Shown piece by piece: positions 49,918 through 59,601 of a DNA stretch of 64,000 nt. Made by a program: the position numbers and the translations under genes. The notes beneath the pieces were generated by a model, which was not told the DNA's origin, did not search any database, and saw only the letters and a list, made by a program, of their open reading frames with translations. The stretch spans positions 3,968,001-4,032,000 of the forward strand of contig NZ_JAPEOK010000001.1 in the NCBI RefSeq assembly GCF_026341515.1. The letters run 5' to 3'. The number at the start of each line of letters is the position of its first letter. Position 1 is the first letter of the stretch. The DNA is from Streptomyces sp. NBC_00878. GTDB taxonomy: Bacteria; Actinomycetota; Actinomycetes; Streptomycetales; Streptomycetaceae.

Positions 49918-52900
49918 ATGACGCGCACCAGGACGGGCAAGAGACGCGGCTGGCGTCGAGCGCCCGGGAGCCGGACCACCACCGCCGCCGTACTCGCGAC
50001 GGCTCTCGCCGCCACCGGCATCGTTTTCGTGAGCCTCGGCCTGGACGATTCCGGCCCCCGCGGCAAGGTGGACGGCGACCGGAAGGCGAAGCCGGTCACC
50101 GAGGCCGCAGCCATCACGCGGGCTGCGAAGACCGGGAAGTCCGTCGAGGTCACCGCGCTGCGCACGGTCCGCTCAACCACCTGGGCCCGGCCCGACGGTC
50201 TTTTCGCCAAGAAGCTGTACTCCACCCCGGTGCGGGCCAAGGTAGGCGGCGAGTGGAAAGCCATCGACTACAACCTCCACCGCACCAAGGCCGGTTGGGA
50301 GCCCCGGGCCACCAATGCGCGGATGGTGTTCTCGGCCGGCTCCAAGGAAGCCAGTTCCAAGGGCCGTGCAGAGGAGCAGCGCTCCTCCCGTGGCACGGCC
50401 CATCGCGTCTCCCTGCTCAAAGGGCTCAAGGGCGCCGCCGCGGCAGACGAGACCTCGACTCCCCTGGTCACCCTGACCGTTGACGGCTACGACATTCAAC
50501 TCACCTGGCCGGGCCCCGTTCCCGCCCCGATCATCGACGGCTCCCGAGCCCTCTACCCGGAGATCTTCCCGGGCGCCGACCTGGTCCTCACCGCCGACGA
50601 CGAGGGCTTCGGCCAACTCGTCGTCCTCAAGAACCGGCAGGCCGCAGCCGATCCACGCGCAAAGCAACTGTCGTACGGCATCACCTCCGCGGACCTGACC
50701 TTCCGGCTGGACCCGGTCTCGGGCATCGTCACCGCCGAGAGCGCGTACGGCAACGAGGTCGCGATGTCGCCCACGCCGCTGATGTGGGACAGCAGCGGCG
50801 CCCCGGCGGTCACCGACGGTACGGTCGGCGCCACCGCCCAGCCGACCACCTCGGAGAGCCCCAACCCCACCGACACGGCCACCGGCACACCGAGCGACAC
50901 TCCGAGCCCCACCGAAGAGCTCATCGAAACGGATGAGCAGACCGACGCCACCCCCGAGACGCTGCCGGCGGCCACCGACGGCCCGGAGCCCACGGCCGCG
51001 GAGTCCCCGCTGCCCTCCGCTCCGGCGGAGCCGACGCCCGCGCCCTCGCCGACCGGCTCCTCGGCCACGCTCGGTCTGCCCGGGCTCGACGGTCCCTCCC
51101 CCGACTCGCGCGGGGAGCTCGTGGAGGCTGACCTGTCCGGGGCGAACTGGGTGATCACGCCCGCCCAGGACTTCCTCGTGGACTCGGCCACCACATACCC
51201 GGTGTTCATCGACCCGTCGGTGAAGAAGCACACCCAGAACTGGACCACGGCGTACAGCCGCCACCCCAACGCCACCTTCTACAACGGCAAGGGCTTCAAC
51301 AAGGGCGGTACGCACGAGGCCCGCGTCGGCTTCGAGTCCGACACCTGGGGCACCTCGCGCTCGTACTTCAACATCGCCTTCGACAAGGACCTCAAGGGCA
51401 CGAAGATCACCAGCGCGAAGCTCCGCATGCTGGAGACGTACTCCTGGTCATGCAGCGACCGCTCGATGAGCGTGCACCTCACCGGCGAGATCAACTCCCA
51501 CACGAACTGGAAGAACGCCCCCAAGCTGCACGACGGAAACAAGTTCGCGACCAAGAGCTTCGCGCACGGCTACAAGTCCGGCTGCCGGGACGCGTACGAG
51601 ACCTTCGACGTGAAGAAGGCCGCGCAGAAGCGGGCCGACAAGGGCGAGGACACCATCACGTTCGGTCTACGGGCCCGCGACGAGAACTCGCAGTACGCGT
51701 GGAAGAAGTTCCGGGCCAACGGGGACAACGCGCCTGTCCTGGAGCTCGTCTACAACCGCAAGCCGACCGTCGACTCCAAGTCGCTCGACCTCGGCCCGGA
51801 GGGCAAGTGCACCACCACCGAGCCGTACGTCCGTATGGGTTCGGGCAATCTGACGTTCACCGCCCGGGCGTCCGACAAGGACAAGAACCTCGACTATCTC
51901 GACTTCGACCTGTGGGCCAAGGGCAAGTGGGACACCACGGGCGATCTGCTGAAGTCCACCGGAAAGGTCTCCGTCGGCGGCGACAAGGACACCGCTCTGC
52001 GCACCACGAGCGGCTTCTCCACCAGCACCCTCACCAACGGCACCGTCTACTCCTGGCGGGTGCGTGCCGTCGACGACGCGAATGCCACCTCCGGCTACAC
52101 CCCGGCCAAGACACCGTGCCGCTTCGTCCTCGACACCGCCGCGCCCAAGCCGCCCAAGGTCAGCTCCACCGACTTCCCGAACGCGGACGGCAGCGAGAAC
52201 GGCTTCGGCAACGACGCCGAGGACGCCAACTGGAGCACCCTCAAGTTCGGCACCGCGGGCTCCTTCACCGTTCGCGCCCTCAACACTGACGTGGTTCGCT
52301 ACGAGTACGGCTTCAACTCGGCCACCTACTCCGGCTCGCTGACGCGTGCCTCCGGAACTGCCGCCACCGTCAGCGCCACCATCGGCAACGCCAAGCCGCC
52401 GACCGCCGGTCCCAACGTGCTGTACGTCAGGACCGTGGACAGCGCGGGCAATGTCTCGCAGCCGACGAAGTACTTCTTCTACGTCACGCCCCGCGACCAG
52501 GCCGACGCCCCCGGCGACTTCACCGGCGACAAGCTCGCCGATCTGATGGTCGTCACCGAGGGCGGAAACCTCTCCCTGTACCCCTCGCAGGCCACGAGCG
52601 ACCTCACCAAGGGATCCGGCGACCTGGACTACTCGATGTCCGGCGCCTACCGCGCCAATCCGGAGAAGGACCCGAACGGGGACGACCTGCCACCCTTCGT
52701 GGCCGCGCCCTCCGGCCACTTCACGGGCGCGCTGATCACCCACAACGGCGACGTCTACGGCGGCGACGGCCTCCAGGACCTCATCGTCCGCGTCGAAGGC
52801 AAGCTGTGGGTCTACCCGGGCGACGGCTACGGCGCCGTCAACGTCGACAAGCGCCGCGAGATCCTGCTGCCCGACGGCGCCCCCAGCCCGGCGAGCCTCA

Positions 52901-53427
52901 CCCAGATCGTGTCCGCCGGTGACGCCACCGGTGACGGCCGGACCGACTTCTTCGCCACCGTCGGCGACGAGTTGTGGGCCTTCACCGGCTACCACGGAGC
53001 CACCATCGACCAGGCGATGCGTCTGGCCGCCTCGACATGGACCGAGCGCGACCTGGTCACCGTCCAGGACATCAGCGGAGACGGCATCACCGACATCGTC
53101 TACCGCACCGATGTCTCCGAGCGCCTACTGCTGCGCAAGGGAATCGCCGCAAGCGGCGGCGGGGTCAGCATGGACTCTCTGAAGTCCGGCGCGAACTCTT
53201 CAGGCGGCGCCGACACCGAGTACGGCGCCGCCGGATGGTCCAGCACCAACATCCCACTGCTCATCGGAACAGCGGACGCCAACGGAGACTCCATCCCCGA
53301 CATCTGGACCGTGCGCTCCGACGGCTCGGTCCGCTTCTACGCGGGCGGCAAGACGGTCCTCTCGGGCTCCGGCACCGAGATCATCGCCCCTGCGAGCTAC
53401 TGGAAGACCCGCGTCGCCATCGGATGA
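49918..53427 (+). CDS. Secreted DNRLRE-like / FG-GAP repeat protein paired with the RHS toxin
   Basis: A 1,169-residue protein starting at ATG 49918 behind GGGGAGAAGGGG. A basic leader and hydrophobic segment (TAAVLATALAATGIVFVSL) direct export. The first third resembles RHS-associated secreted proteins (EWKAIDYNL, YPEIFPGADLVL), interrupted by a Thr/Pro/Glu-rich linker. Next is a DNRLRE-like region (ARVGFESDTWGTSRSYFNIAF, ITSAKLRMLE, ITFGLRARDE), then a fibronectin-like part (YSWRVRAVDD). The C-terminus has FG-GAP-type repeats (GDFTGDKLADLMVV, GDATGDGRTDFFA, ISGDGITDIVYR). It is divergent from the RHS gene, an arrangement I recall as frequent in Streptomyces; a helper or delivery role is inferred. 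Confidence 0.8.
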   Translation: MTRTRTGKRRGWRRAPGSRTTTAAVLATALAATGIVFVSLGLDDSGPRGKVDGDRKAKPVTEAAAITRAAKTGKSVEVTALRTVRSTTWARPDGLFAKKLYSTPVRAKVGGEWKAIDYNLHRTKAGWEPRATNARMVFSAGSKEASSKGRAEEQRSSRGTAHRVSLLKGLKGAAAADETSTPLVTLTVDGYDIQLTWPGPVPAPIIDGSRALYPEIFPGADLVLTADDEGFGQLVVLKNRQAAADPRAKQLSYGITSADLTFRLDPVSGIVTAESAYGNEVAMSPTPLMWDSSGAPAVTDGTVGATAQPTTSESPNPTDTATGTPSDTPSPTEELIETDEQTDATPETLPAATDGPEPTAAESPLPSAPAEPTPAPSPTGSSATLGLPGLDGPSPDSRGELVEADLSGANWVITPAQDFLVDSATTYPVFIDPSVKKHTQNWTTAYSRHPNATFYNGKGFNKGGTHEARVGFESDTWGTSRSYFNIAFDKDLKGTKITSAKLRMLETYSWSCSDRSMSVHLTGEINSHTNWKNAPKLHDGNKFATKSFAHGYKSGCRDAYETFDVKKAAQKRADKGEDTITFGLRARDENSQYAWKKFRANGDNAPVLELVYNRKPTVDSKSLDLGPEGKCTTTEPYVRMGSGNLTFTARASDKDKNLDYLDFDLWAKGKWDTTGDLLKSTGKVSVGGDKDTALRTTSGFSTSTLTNGTVYSWRVRAVDDANATSGYTPAKTPCRFVLDTAAPKPPKVSSTDFPNADGSENGFGNDAEDANWSTLKFGTAGSFTVRALNTDVVRYEYGFNSATYSGSLTRASGTAATVSATIGNAKPPTAGPNVLYVRTVDSAGNVSQPTKYFFYVTPRDQADAPGDFTGDKLADLMVVTEGGNLSLYPSQATSDLTKGSGDLDYSMSGAYRANPEKDPNGDDLPPFVAAPSGHFTGALITHNGDVYGGDGLQDLIVRVEGKLWVYPGDGYGAVNVDKRREILLPDGAPSPASLTQIVSAGDATGDGRTDFFATVGDELWAFTGYHGATIDQAMRLAASTWTERDLVTVQDISGDGITDIVYRTDVSERLLLRKGIAASGGGVSMDSLKSGANSSGGADTEYGAAGWSSTNIPLLIGTADANGDSIPDIWTVRSDGSVRFYAGGKTVLSGSGTEIIAPASYWKTRVAIG

Positions 53428-53670
53428 CGATTCTGGACTCGACTCACGGCGATCGAGACATGGTTGAGGTCTCATCAGCCTCCCGCCGGGGGACTCAGCG
53501 CTCGTCCCGCACGCGGCCCACCGGCTCCCCCTCCCGCAATCAGCCTGAAGAGTACTGAAGCCTCCAGGGCAGGTCCCGTGCCGGGCAGGAAGAGGCTCAG
53601 GGTGAGGTCAGGGTCCTGTCCGGGATCTTCCCGATGGAAGCGAGGGCTGTGCGGCGCGAGGCTGGTGTGC

Positions 53671-54848
53671 ATGGCGAAATTACGTGAGCACAAGGGGCGT
53701 TGGAGGACGGCGGCGGCCGCCGGAGCGGTGGCGGCCGTGCTGGTGGCGGGGACCGTGCCGGCTGTGGCCGCGGGCCCCGGGCACGGTGTGGCCCGAGGTG
53801 ACCGAGGGCTCGACAAGAGCGACCGGGAGCTCGACAAAGAGGCGCTGCGGGCATCTCTCGCCGGGCTGCCCGACGAGAACGTGACGGGCGGGCTGATCCG
53901 GATGTCCGGCACGGACGGCCGCTGGTCAGGCACGGCCGGTCCGTCCGTGCCGTCCGCCGACGCGCACTTCAGGATCGGCAGCGTCACGAAGATCTTCACG
54001 TCGACCGTGCTGCTCCAACTGGCCGCCGAGGGACGGCTGACTCTGGACGACACGGTGCAGGAGTTGATGCCGGGCCTTCTGCCGCCCGGCTACTACCCCG
54101 TCACCGTGGGCCAGTTGCTCAGCCACACCAGCGGTCTCCAGATCATGACCTGCGCCACGGAGGACATGTCACCGCGCGAGGCCGTGGACGCGTCACTGGC
54201 CTGCGGCGAGCCGACGGAACCGGGCAGGGCCACGCGCTACAACGGCATCAACTACTTCATCGCGGGCCTGATCATCGAGCAGGTGACTGGCCATACGTAC
54301 GGCTCCGAGGTCCGCACCCGCATCCTCACCCCCCTCCGCCTGCGCGACACGTACGTGCCAGCCCTGGACGACTGGTCGATCCCGGCGCCCTACACACGCG
54401 GCCTGGTGGCGGTACCGGACTCGGCCGATCTGAAGGACGTCAGCGTCCAGAACCCGTACAGCTGGGCGGAGGGCGGCATGATCTCCAACGCCCCCGACCT
54501 GGCACGCTTCTTCACGGCCCTGTACCGCGGCCGCTCCTCCCGCCGGCCCAGCAGAAGGACCTCTTCCGGATGCCCGCCGCGGCGAACGGCGACACGCAGT
54601 TCAGCTACGGCGGGCTCCAGCGCACCGAGTTCCCCGACGGCACGGTCGTCTGGGGCAAGAGCGGGCACGTCCCCGGCTACACGAGCGGCGCCTTCGCCAC
54701 CCGTGACCTCCGCCGCATCCTGGTCTACGCCCTCAACCCGACGGACCGGTCCCCGGAACTGCCGTACGTCCTGCGGATCGCGGGGGCGGCGTTCGACGTC
54801 CCGATACCGGCTCAACCCGGCTCCGCCCAACCCGTCCCGGCCCGCTGA
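53671..54848 (+). pseudogene. Serine beta-lactamase-like hydrolase (D-Ala-D-Ala carboxypeptidase type), frameshifted
   Basis: Starts at ATG 53671 with a signal peptide (AAVLVAGTVPAVAA). The first frame contains the nucleophile motif GSVTK, SHTSGLQI, the tyrosine box RYNGINYFIAG and WAEGGMISNAPDLARFFTALYRG. At about 54530-54535 one base is missing: the expected continuation (R-L-L-P-P-A-Q-Q-K-D-L-F) is found only in the +1 frame, which then carries the third motif KSGHVPGYTSGAF to a stop at 54848. All three catalytic motifs exist, but in two frames. It is either a recent frameshift mutation or an assembly error. The intact product would cleave or transfer D-Ala peptides in the wall. Confidence 0.78.
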
Positions 54849-54905
54849 GCACACAACGGGTGGGCGGCTGCACGGCTGCGCGTTCTGACGAGCCCCCGTG
54901 ACCGG

Positions 54906-57377
54906 CTACAGCTGGCTGAGGATCGTCGGGTCCGTGATCTCGGTGTCCTTGGCCAGCAGCATCGCCTTGCTGAGGATGACGGCGAGGGTGCGGTCTCCCT
55001 CGTACGGCAGGTAGCCGGTCTGGGGCGTCGCCGCGGACTTCGGGACGATGCACAGGTACTGGTCGTTCGGGGTCATGAGGATGTTGCCCGAGCCGAGGTG
55101 GATCTTGTACGTGTGGCGCTCGCCCTTCACGTGCAGGAAGCGGCCCTCCAGGGTGCAGCGGTCGGCTATCGCGAGCCGGGGGATCAGGCGGTCGAGGAGG
55201 GCTCGGCGGGTCTCGGCGCTCTGGTTCAGCTCGCCGAAGCTGTATCCCGACCAGTACTCCTGGAAGCGGCCGCCGGGGCCGCCGTCCTGCCAGGTCGGGT
55301 CGTTGCCGACGCTCGCGACACCCACGAACAGGTCGACGTCGCGCAGGACTTCGGAGAGGGCGAGGGGTGGGATGTCGGCGAGGGGCAGGGGCTCGACCGG
55401 GTCCTGGCCGTTCTCCAGCCACATGCTGTACTCGCCGCCGTAGCAGTGCGCCGAGTTCTCCGGGGCGTCTATCGGGTAGAAGCGGACCTGGTCGGTGCGC
55501 AGCCGCAGGTAGCTGCCGGATTCCGTGGTGTCCTCGCCGTACTCCTCGCCGTCGCCCTCGATCCAGTACTCGGCGCGCAGGCCCCACTGAGGCAGCTCCC
55601 GGCTGGCCGGCGGAGCCGAGTCGTCGACGCACAGCCGGAGCTTGTTGCGCCAACCCCTGATCGCGGCCAGCGAGTTGAACTGGTGCTGCCGCAGCACGTG
55701 CGCCGCGAAACGGTTCGAGTACGTGCCCGTGGCGCGCTCGGCGTCGGTGAGCAGGTACACCTCACGGTGGGCCTGCTTGAACGGCTGGGTGATCTCGTGC
55801 CCCTCCAGCCAGTCGCGCCAGGCGACGATCTCGGCCGGTTCGCGGCCCACGGGGTGCCAGAGCCCGACCTCCGAACCCGTGGTCACCGGGTCGTCGGTGA
55901 GCATGCGCAGCTCGCCGTCGGCGAAGCCGACCGGTCTGCCGTCGACCGTCCACAGGAGGCGTCGGGCGAGGGTGCCGACCAGCGGGTGGTCGATGTAGCG
56001 CTCGCGCCAGGCGTCGTACGCCCACGTGCGCCGGGCCAGGAACTGGCGGTCCAGCCGCTCGGCCTGCGCCGAGAGCATCTTGTCGATGTCCTTGGCGGCG
56101 GCCTTGAGCTCCTTGAGCTCGTCGGCATGGTCCCGCTTCGTGGCGGCGGGCACGCTCTTGACCTCCTTGCCGACCGCGTTGCGCCAGCTGAGGACGGCCT
56201 TGGAGCCGTGGACCTCGATGAGGACGGTGGCGTCCCCGAGTTGATGCCGGGCACGCCCGACCTCGGTGAGCCCGTACGCCGGGACGGCGAGCTCCTCGAT
56301 CTCCTCCCGGCTCAGGCCGAGAGCCGTGGCCCGCGCCTCCAACGCCCCGTCGAGCAGCTTCGCCGTGTTCTTGTACGTCACCCGCGTGGCCAGGCGGGCC
56401 AGTTCGGCGAGGGCTGCCTCGCTGTCGACGCGGGAGAGCGCGATGACGCCCGCGTTGGCGACCTTCGGGTTGCGGGGGCCGATTCCGGCGACCTTCTTGA
56501 GGGAGGTCTCGACGAGCGCGCCCAGCGCCCGGGCCGTGTCGGGGTGCGGCGGGAGGAGGGACAGGAGCCAGGCGAGTCCGCGCAGGGCGTTGGCGTTGTA
56601 GGGGTCGTAGGCGTTGTTGACGTCCGGGTCGTACGTCTGGCGCTCCAGCGGGATGGTGCGCGGGCGGCCGACGAGGGCGAGCCAGGACAGTGTGGTCTCC
56701 CTGACCCGGTCCGCTCCGATGGTGTCGATGAGAGCTTGGGCCTGCTTGTCCCACTTGGCGTTGGGCTTGGAGGCGGTGGCCGCGAGGGCGTGGGCGAGCA
56801 GGGCGTGCCAGGGGTCGTCGTCCGAGCCGGTGAGCTGCTCCATGGCGTGATCGGCCCACGCCTCGCCGACGTTGAGGACAGGGGTGGTGAGCTTCTTGAC
56901 CAGCTCCACGAGGTGCTCCGAGCGGTAGGCGATCAGGGCCGTACGGCGGAAGACGGCGACGACGGAGGGTGCGAGCTGTCTGCCGGTCGCGAGCTCCGTC
57001 TCCGCCAGGACGTCAAGGCGCTCGGCGTGCCAGAAGGAGTGCTGGGTGCCGAGCTTTTCGAGCTCCGCCAGCCGCTCGGTGGAGAGGAGCAACTCGTCGG
57101 GCAGGTCGCGGGCCATGACGCCGAGCAGCGTCAGCACCTTCTGCTGGGCTTCCGACTCCGTGCCGAGCGAGTGGAAGCGCTCGATGAGCGCGTGGGCCAG
57201 CCGACGGCGCTCCTCCATGGGCAGGTTGCGCAGGGTGTCGAAGACCTCGCACCAGTCGTCACCCCAGAAGCCGTGGTTGGCGACAGCGGCCTTCAGCGCC
57301 TCGTCGGCGAGCCTGCCCATGTTCCCCGCGGCGATCTGGTTACGGATCTTCTGCCTGTGCGATCGCATCGACGTCAT
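54906..57377 (-). CDS. DUF4132 domain protein
   Basis: An 823-residue cytoplasmic protein starting at ATG 57377, overlapping the stop of the small gene upstream by one base (TGATG). The N-terminal half is alpha-helical and repeat-like (LARLATRVTYKNTAKLLDGA). The DUF4132 signature is in the second half: YDAWRERYIDHPLVGTLARR, LLWTVDGRPVGF, LWHPVGREPAEIVAWRDWLE, THE-like QPFKQAHREVYLLT, RFAAHVLRQHQF and LRDVDLFVGVASVGNDPTW. The function of DUF4132 (a MolR-like, WGR-associated family) is not established. It forms a two-gene operon with the 130-residue protein, which suggests they act together. Confidence 0.85.
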   Translation of the reverse strand: MTSMRSHRQKIRNQIAAGNMGRLADEALKAAVANHGFWGDDWCEVFDTLRNLPMEERRRLAHALIERFHSLGTESEAQQKVLTLLGVMARDLPDELLLSTERLAELEKLGTQHSFWHAERLDVLAETELATGRQLAPSVVAVFRRTALIAYRSEHLVELVKKLTTPVLNVGEAWADHAMEQLTGSDDDPWHALLAHALAATASKPNAKWDKQAQALIDTIGADRVRETTLSWLALVGRPRTIPLERQTYDPDVNNAYDPYNANALRGLAWLLSLLPPHPDTARALGALVETSLKKVAGIGPRNPKVANAGVIALSRVDSEAALAELARLATRVTYKNTAKLLDGALEARATALGLSREEIEELAVPAYGLTEVGRARHQLGDATVLIEVHGSKAVLSWRNAVGKEVKSVPAATKRDHADELKELKAAAKDIDKMLSAQAERLDRQFLARRTWAYDAWRERYIDHPLVGTLARRLLWTVDGRPVGFADGELRMLTDDPVTTGSEVGLWHPVGREPAEIVAWRDWLEGHEITQPFKQAHREVYLLTDAERATGTYSNRFAAHVLRQHQFNSLAAIRGWRNKLRLCVDDSAPPASRELPQWGLRAEYWIEGDGEEYGEDTTESGSYLRLRTDQVRFYPIDAPENSAHCYGGEYSMWLENGQDPVEPLPLADIPPLALSEVLRDVDLFVGVASVGNDPTWQDGGPGGRFQEYWSGYSFGELNQSAETRRALLDRLIPRLAIADRCTLEGRFLHVKGERHTYKIHLGSGNILMTPNDQYLCIVPKSAATPQTGYLPYEGDRTLAVILSKAMLLAKDTEITDPTILSQL

Positions 57378-57769
57378 CAGCCACCCACCAGGGCGACGAG
57401 CTTCAGGAACGTGACCTCGGTGCCGAGCGTGAGCTCGATCTCCTCGTCGAGGTCGGTGACCTGCCGGTCCCCCACCAGCACCAGAAATCCGTTCCCCGCG
57501 AAGGCCTTGATTGCCAGCTCGGTCTGCGCCTCGGGGTCTATCCGCCGGGGCGTCCGCAACGCGTAGCCGTTCAGCACCCGCTCGGTGTCCTTGGGCTGCA
57601 CCAGGCCCTGGAACACCTCCGGCGTACGCGCGTTGAACTCGGCGACCTCCTGGAAGACCCGCCGTCGGATCAACTCGCGCAGTGCGAGCCGCTCCTCGGC
57701 GATCTCCAGCCCCCAGCCCGCGCCGCGGTCCCCACTTGTCGTCTCGTCGACGAACGTCACCATTCCCAT
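57377..57769 (-). CDS. Small hypothetical protein coupled to DUF4132
   Basis: A protein of about 130 residues; ATG 57769 (MGMVTFVDETTSGDRG) is the likely start, although no strong ribosome site is seen and a frame to 57799 exists. It contains LEIAEERLALRELIRRRVFQEVAEFNA and a C-terminal part QTELAIKAFAGNGFLVLVGDRQVTDLDEEIEL, text of the kind found in small partners of DUF4132 proteins. I recognise no catalytic residues. It overlaps the DUF4132 start by TGATG and should be co-translated with it. Confidence 0.7.
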   Translation of the reverse strand: MGMVTFVDETTSGDRGAGWGLEIAEERLALRELIRRRVFQEVAEFNARTPEVFQGLVQPKDTERVLNGYALRTPRRIDPEAQTELAIKAFAGNGFLVLVGDRQVTDLDEEIELTLGTEVTFLKLVALVGG

Positions 57770-57896
57770 GCCGTCGACAGTACGAGGCACCACTGACAAT
57801 CAGTCACCGCAGGGGAGAAACAGGCGGCGGGGCCCCGGTTTCGAGGCCCCGCCGCGCTGTGGGCGTACCGTGCGCGCTGTGGTCGAACCGTCCGCG

Positions 57897-58316
57897 CTAC
57901 GGGCGGCGGCGCAGGGCGGGGTCCGCCAAGGCCGGCTGCTCGACGAAGTAGTTGTCGGCGCGGTTCAGGTCCGTGCCGGGCGGAACGATCTCGTCGATAC
58001 GGTCCAGGATCGCGTCGTCGAGGGTGACGTCCGCGCCGGCCAGCAGGTCGGTGAGCTGGTCCATCGTGCGGGGGCCGATGATGGCCGAGGTGACGGCCGG
58101 GTGGGCGCGTACGAAGGCCAGGGCCATGTGCGGGAGTGAAAGACCAGCGTCGGCGGCGACCTTCTTGAGGTCCGCGACCGCGGCGAGCTTGGCCGCGTTG
58201 CCGGGCAGGGCCGGGTCGAACTTGAACCCCTCCAGCTTGGCGCGGCCGCTGGCCGAGAGGTCTCGGCCGGAGAGCCAGCCGGCGCTGAGCGGGCCCCAGG
58301 TCAGCGTGCCCATGCC
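57897..58316 (-). pseudogene. Aldo-keto reductase, C-terminal part, cut by the IS605-type element
   Basis: The frame from 58316 to the TAG at 57897 reads GMGTLTWGPLSAGWLSGRDL, then LSLPHMALAFVRAHPAVTSA, IIGPRTMDQLTDLLAGAD and LDRIDEIVPPGTDL. This is the C-terminal ~139 residues of an aldo-keto reductase of the aryl-alcohol dehydrogenase type, including the cofactor-binding IIGPR. The N-terminal ~180 residues, with the catalytic Tyr and His, are absent. They are not found on the far side of the inserted element either, so sequence has been lost. No start codon belongs to this fragment. It is non-functional. Confidence 0.85.
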
Positions 58317-58480
58317 TTGACATGCTCCTCGCCCTGAAGGGCGAGGATTCTGGCCGTCCCTAGCGGGTGCTGTGCCGCTTCGCGGCACGGCGCCTGGTAG
58401 GGATTCCGTGGCTTCCTGTTTCTTGACGCTGTGCCGGGACGAGTCCTGGTCTTACCGGCGCTCCGCAGGCTGTTGCCGCC
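58317..58480 (-). ncRNA. Predicted omega-RNA scaffold of TnpB
   Basis: In IS605-type elements the guide RNA covers the 3' part of tnpB and ends at the right element end. Here the final structure is the stem CCTCGCCC-TTCA-GGGCGAGG, then AGCATGTCAA to the boundary at 58317. Bases after the boundary would act as guide and begin GGCATGGGCACGCTGACC, which is aldo-keto reductase sequence. The 5' limit is uncertain. Confidence 0.4.
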
Positions 58481-59601
58481 AGTCCGGCGGCCGTCTTGAT
58501 GTTGTTCGCGGCGTTGGTGTCCCGGTCGTGGGTCGTGCCGCAGGCGGCACAGGTCCACTGTCGGACGTGGAGGGGTTTGGGCCCGTCGCGGTGGCCGCAG
58601 GTCGAGCAGGTCTGGCTGGTCGGTTCGAACCGGCCGATCTTGACGAAGGTCCGTCCGTACCGGGCGGCCTTGTATTCCAGCATGTTCACGAACGCCGACC
58701 AGCCCGCGTCGTGGACCGACTTGGCCAGGCGGGTGCGCGCGAGGCCGTTCACGGCCAGGTCTTCCACGGCGATCGCTTGGTTCTCGCGGATCAGCCGGGT
58801 GGAGAGCTGGTGGTGGAACTCGCGGCGGGCATCGGCCACTTTCGCGTGGGCGCGGGCGACTTTCAACCGGGCATTGGTCCGGTTCTTCGAATCTTTCTGT
58901 TTGCGGGACAGCTCCCGCTGGGTCTTCTTCAGTTTCTTCTCCGCGCGGCGCAGGAACCTCGGAGAGGAGATCTTCGTGCCGTCGGAGAGAACAGCAAAGT
59001 GAGTGAGGCCGAGGTCGATGCCGATGGCCTGGTCACTGTCGGGCATGACGGCGGCGTCGGCATCGGGGTCGGTGTCGATGACGAAGGAGGCGTAGTACCG
59101 GCCCGCACTGTCCTTGATTACGGTGACGCTGGAGGGGGTGGTGGGCAGGGGCCGGGACCAGGCGACCTTCACCGGCCCGATCTTCGGCAGGTTCAGCCGC
59201 CCACTCGCGGTGACCGACCAGCGCGCGTTCGCGGTGAAGCGGATCGAGGCCCGGGAGTCCTTGCGGGACTTGAACCGGGGAACGGCCACCCTGGGGCCTT
59301 TGCGTTCGCCCTTGAGAGAGGCGAAGAAGCCCCGGTAGGCGGACTCCACATCGCGCAGGGACTGCTGGAGCACGACCGCGCAGACCTCGCCCAGCCAGGA
59401 CCGCTCCGGACGCTTCTTCGCCTGGGTCACCAACGTCTTGGACAACAATCCGAGCGAAGGGTACGGCAGTCCCTGCTCACGGGCAGTGCGCCGGGCCCGC
59501 ACGGCGTCGTTGAACACGACACGGGCGCACCCGAACGCCCGGGACAGCGCACGCGCCTGGCCGGGCTCCGGGTACAACCTGAAGGAGTATCGGAGCTGCA
59601 C
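58360..59601 (-). CDS. tnpB: TnpB, RNA-guided endonuclease of an IS605-type element
   Basis: A 413-residue protein starting at GTG 59601 (VQLRYSFRLYPEPGQ); the longer frame upstream is not protein-like. The N-terminal helix-turn-helix_16 region contains YPEPGQARALSRAFGCARVVFNDAV within residues 10-34. The RuvC-like nuclease has D196 in GIDLGLTHFAVLSDG, E280 in AVEDLAVNG and D361 in HDRDTNAANN, all intact. The zinc ribbon is CSTCGHR...CAACG. TnpB proteins use an omega-RNA from the element's right end to cut DNA next to a short motif, helping the element persist. Full length and intact motifs suggest an active enzyme. No tnpA accompanies it. Confidence 0.93.
   Translation of the reverse strand: MQLRYSFRLYPEPGQARALSRAFGCARVVFNDAVRARRTAREQGLPYPSLGLLSKTLVTQAKKRPERSWLGEVCAVVLQQSLRDVESAYRGFFASLKGERKGPRVAVPRFKSRKDSRASIRFTANARWSVTASGRLNLPKIGPVKVAWSRPLPTTPSSVTVIKDSAGRYYASFVIDTDPDADAAVMPDSDQAIGIDLGLTHFAVLSDGTKISSPRFLRRAEKKLKKTQRELSRKQKDSKNRTNARLKVARAHAKVADARREFHHQLSTRLIRENQAIAVEDLAVNGLARTRLAKSVHDAGWSAFVNMLEYKAARYGRTFVKIGRFEPTSQTCSTCGHRDGPKPLHVRQWTCAACGTTHDRDTNAANNIKTAAGLAATACGAPVRPGLVPAQRQETGSHGIPTRRRAAKRHSTR

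Noticed and set aside
57897..58388. Aldo-keto reductase fragment as a complete small gene starting at 58388
   Set aside because: The frame beyond 58316 runs into the right end of the IS605-type element; the first ~24 residues are element sequence, and the catalytic half is missing.
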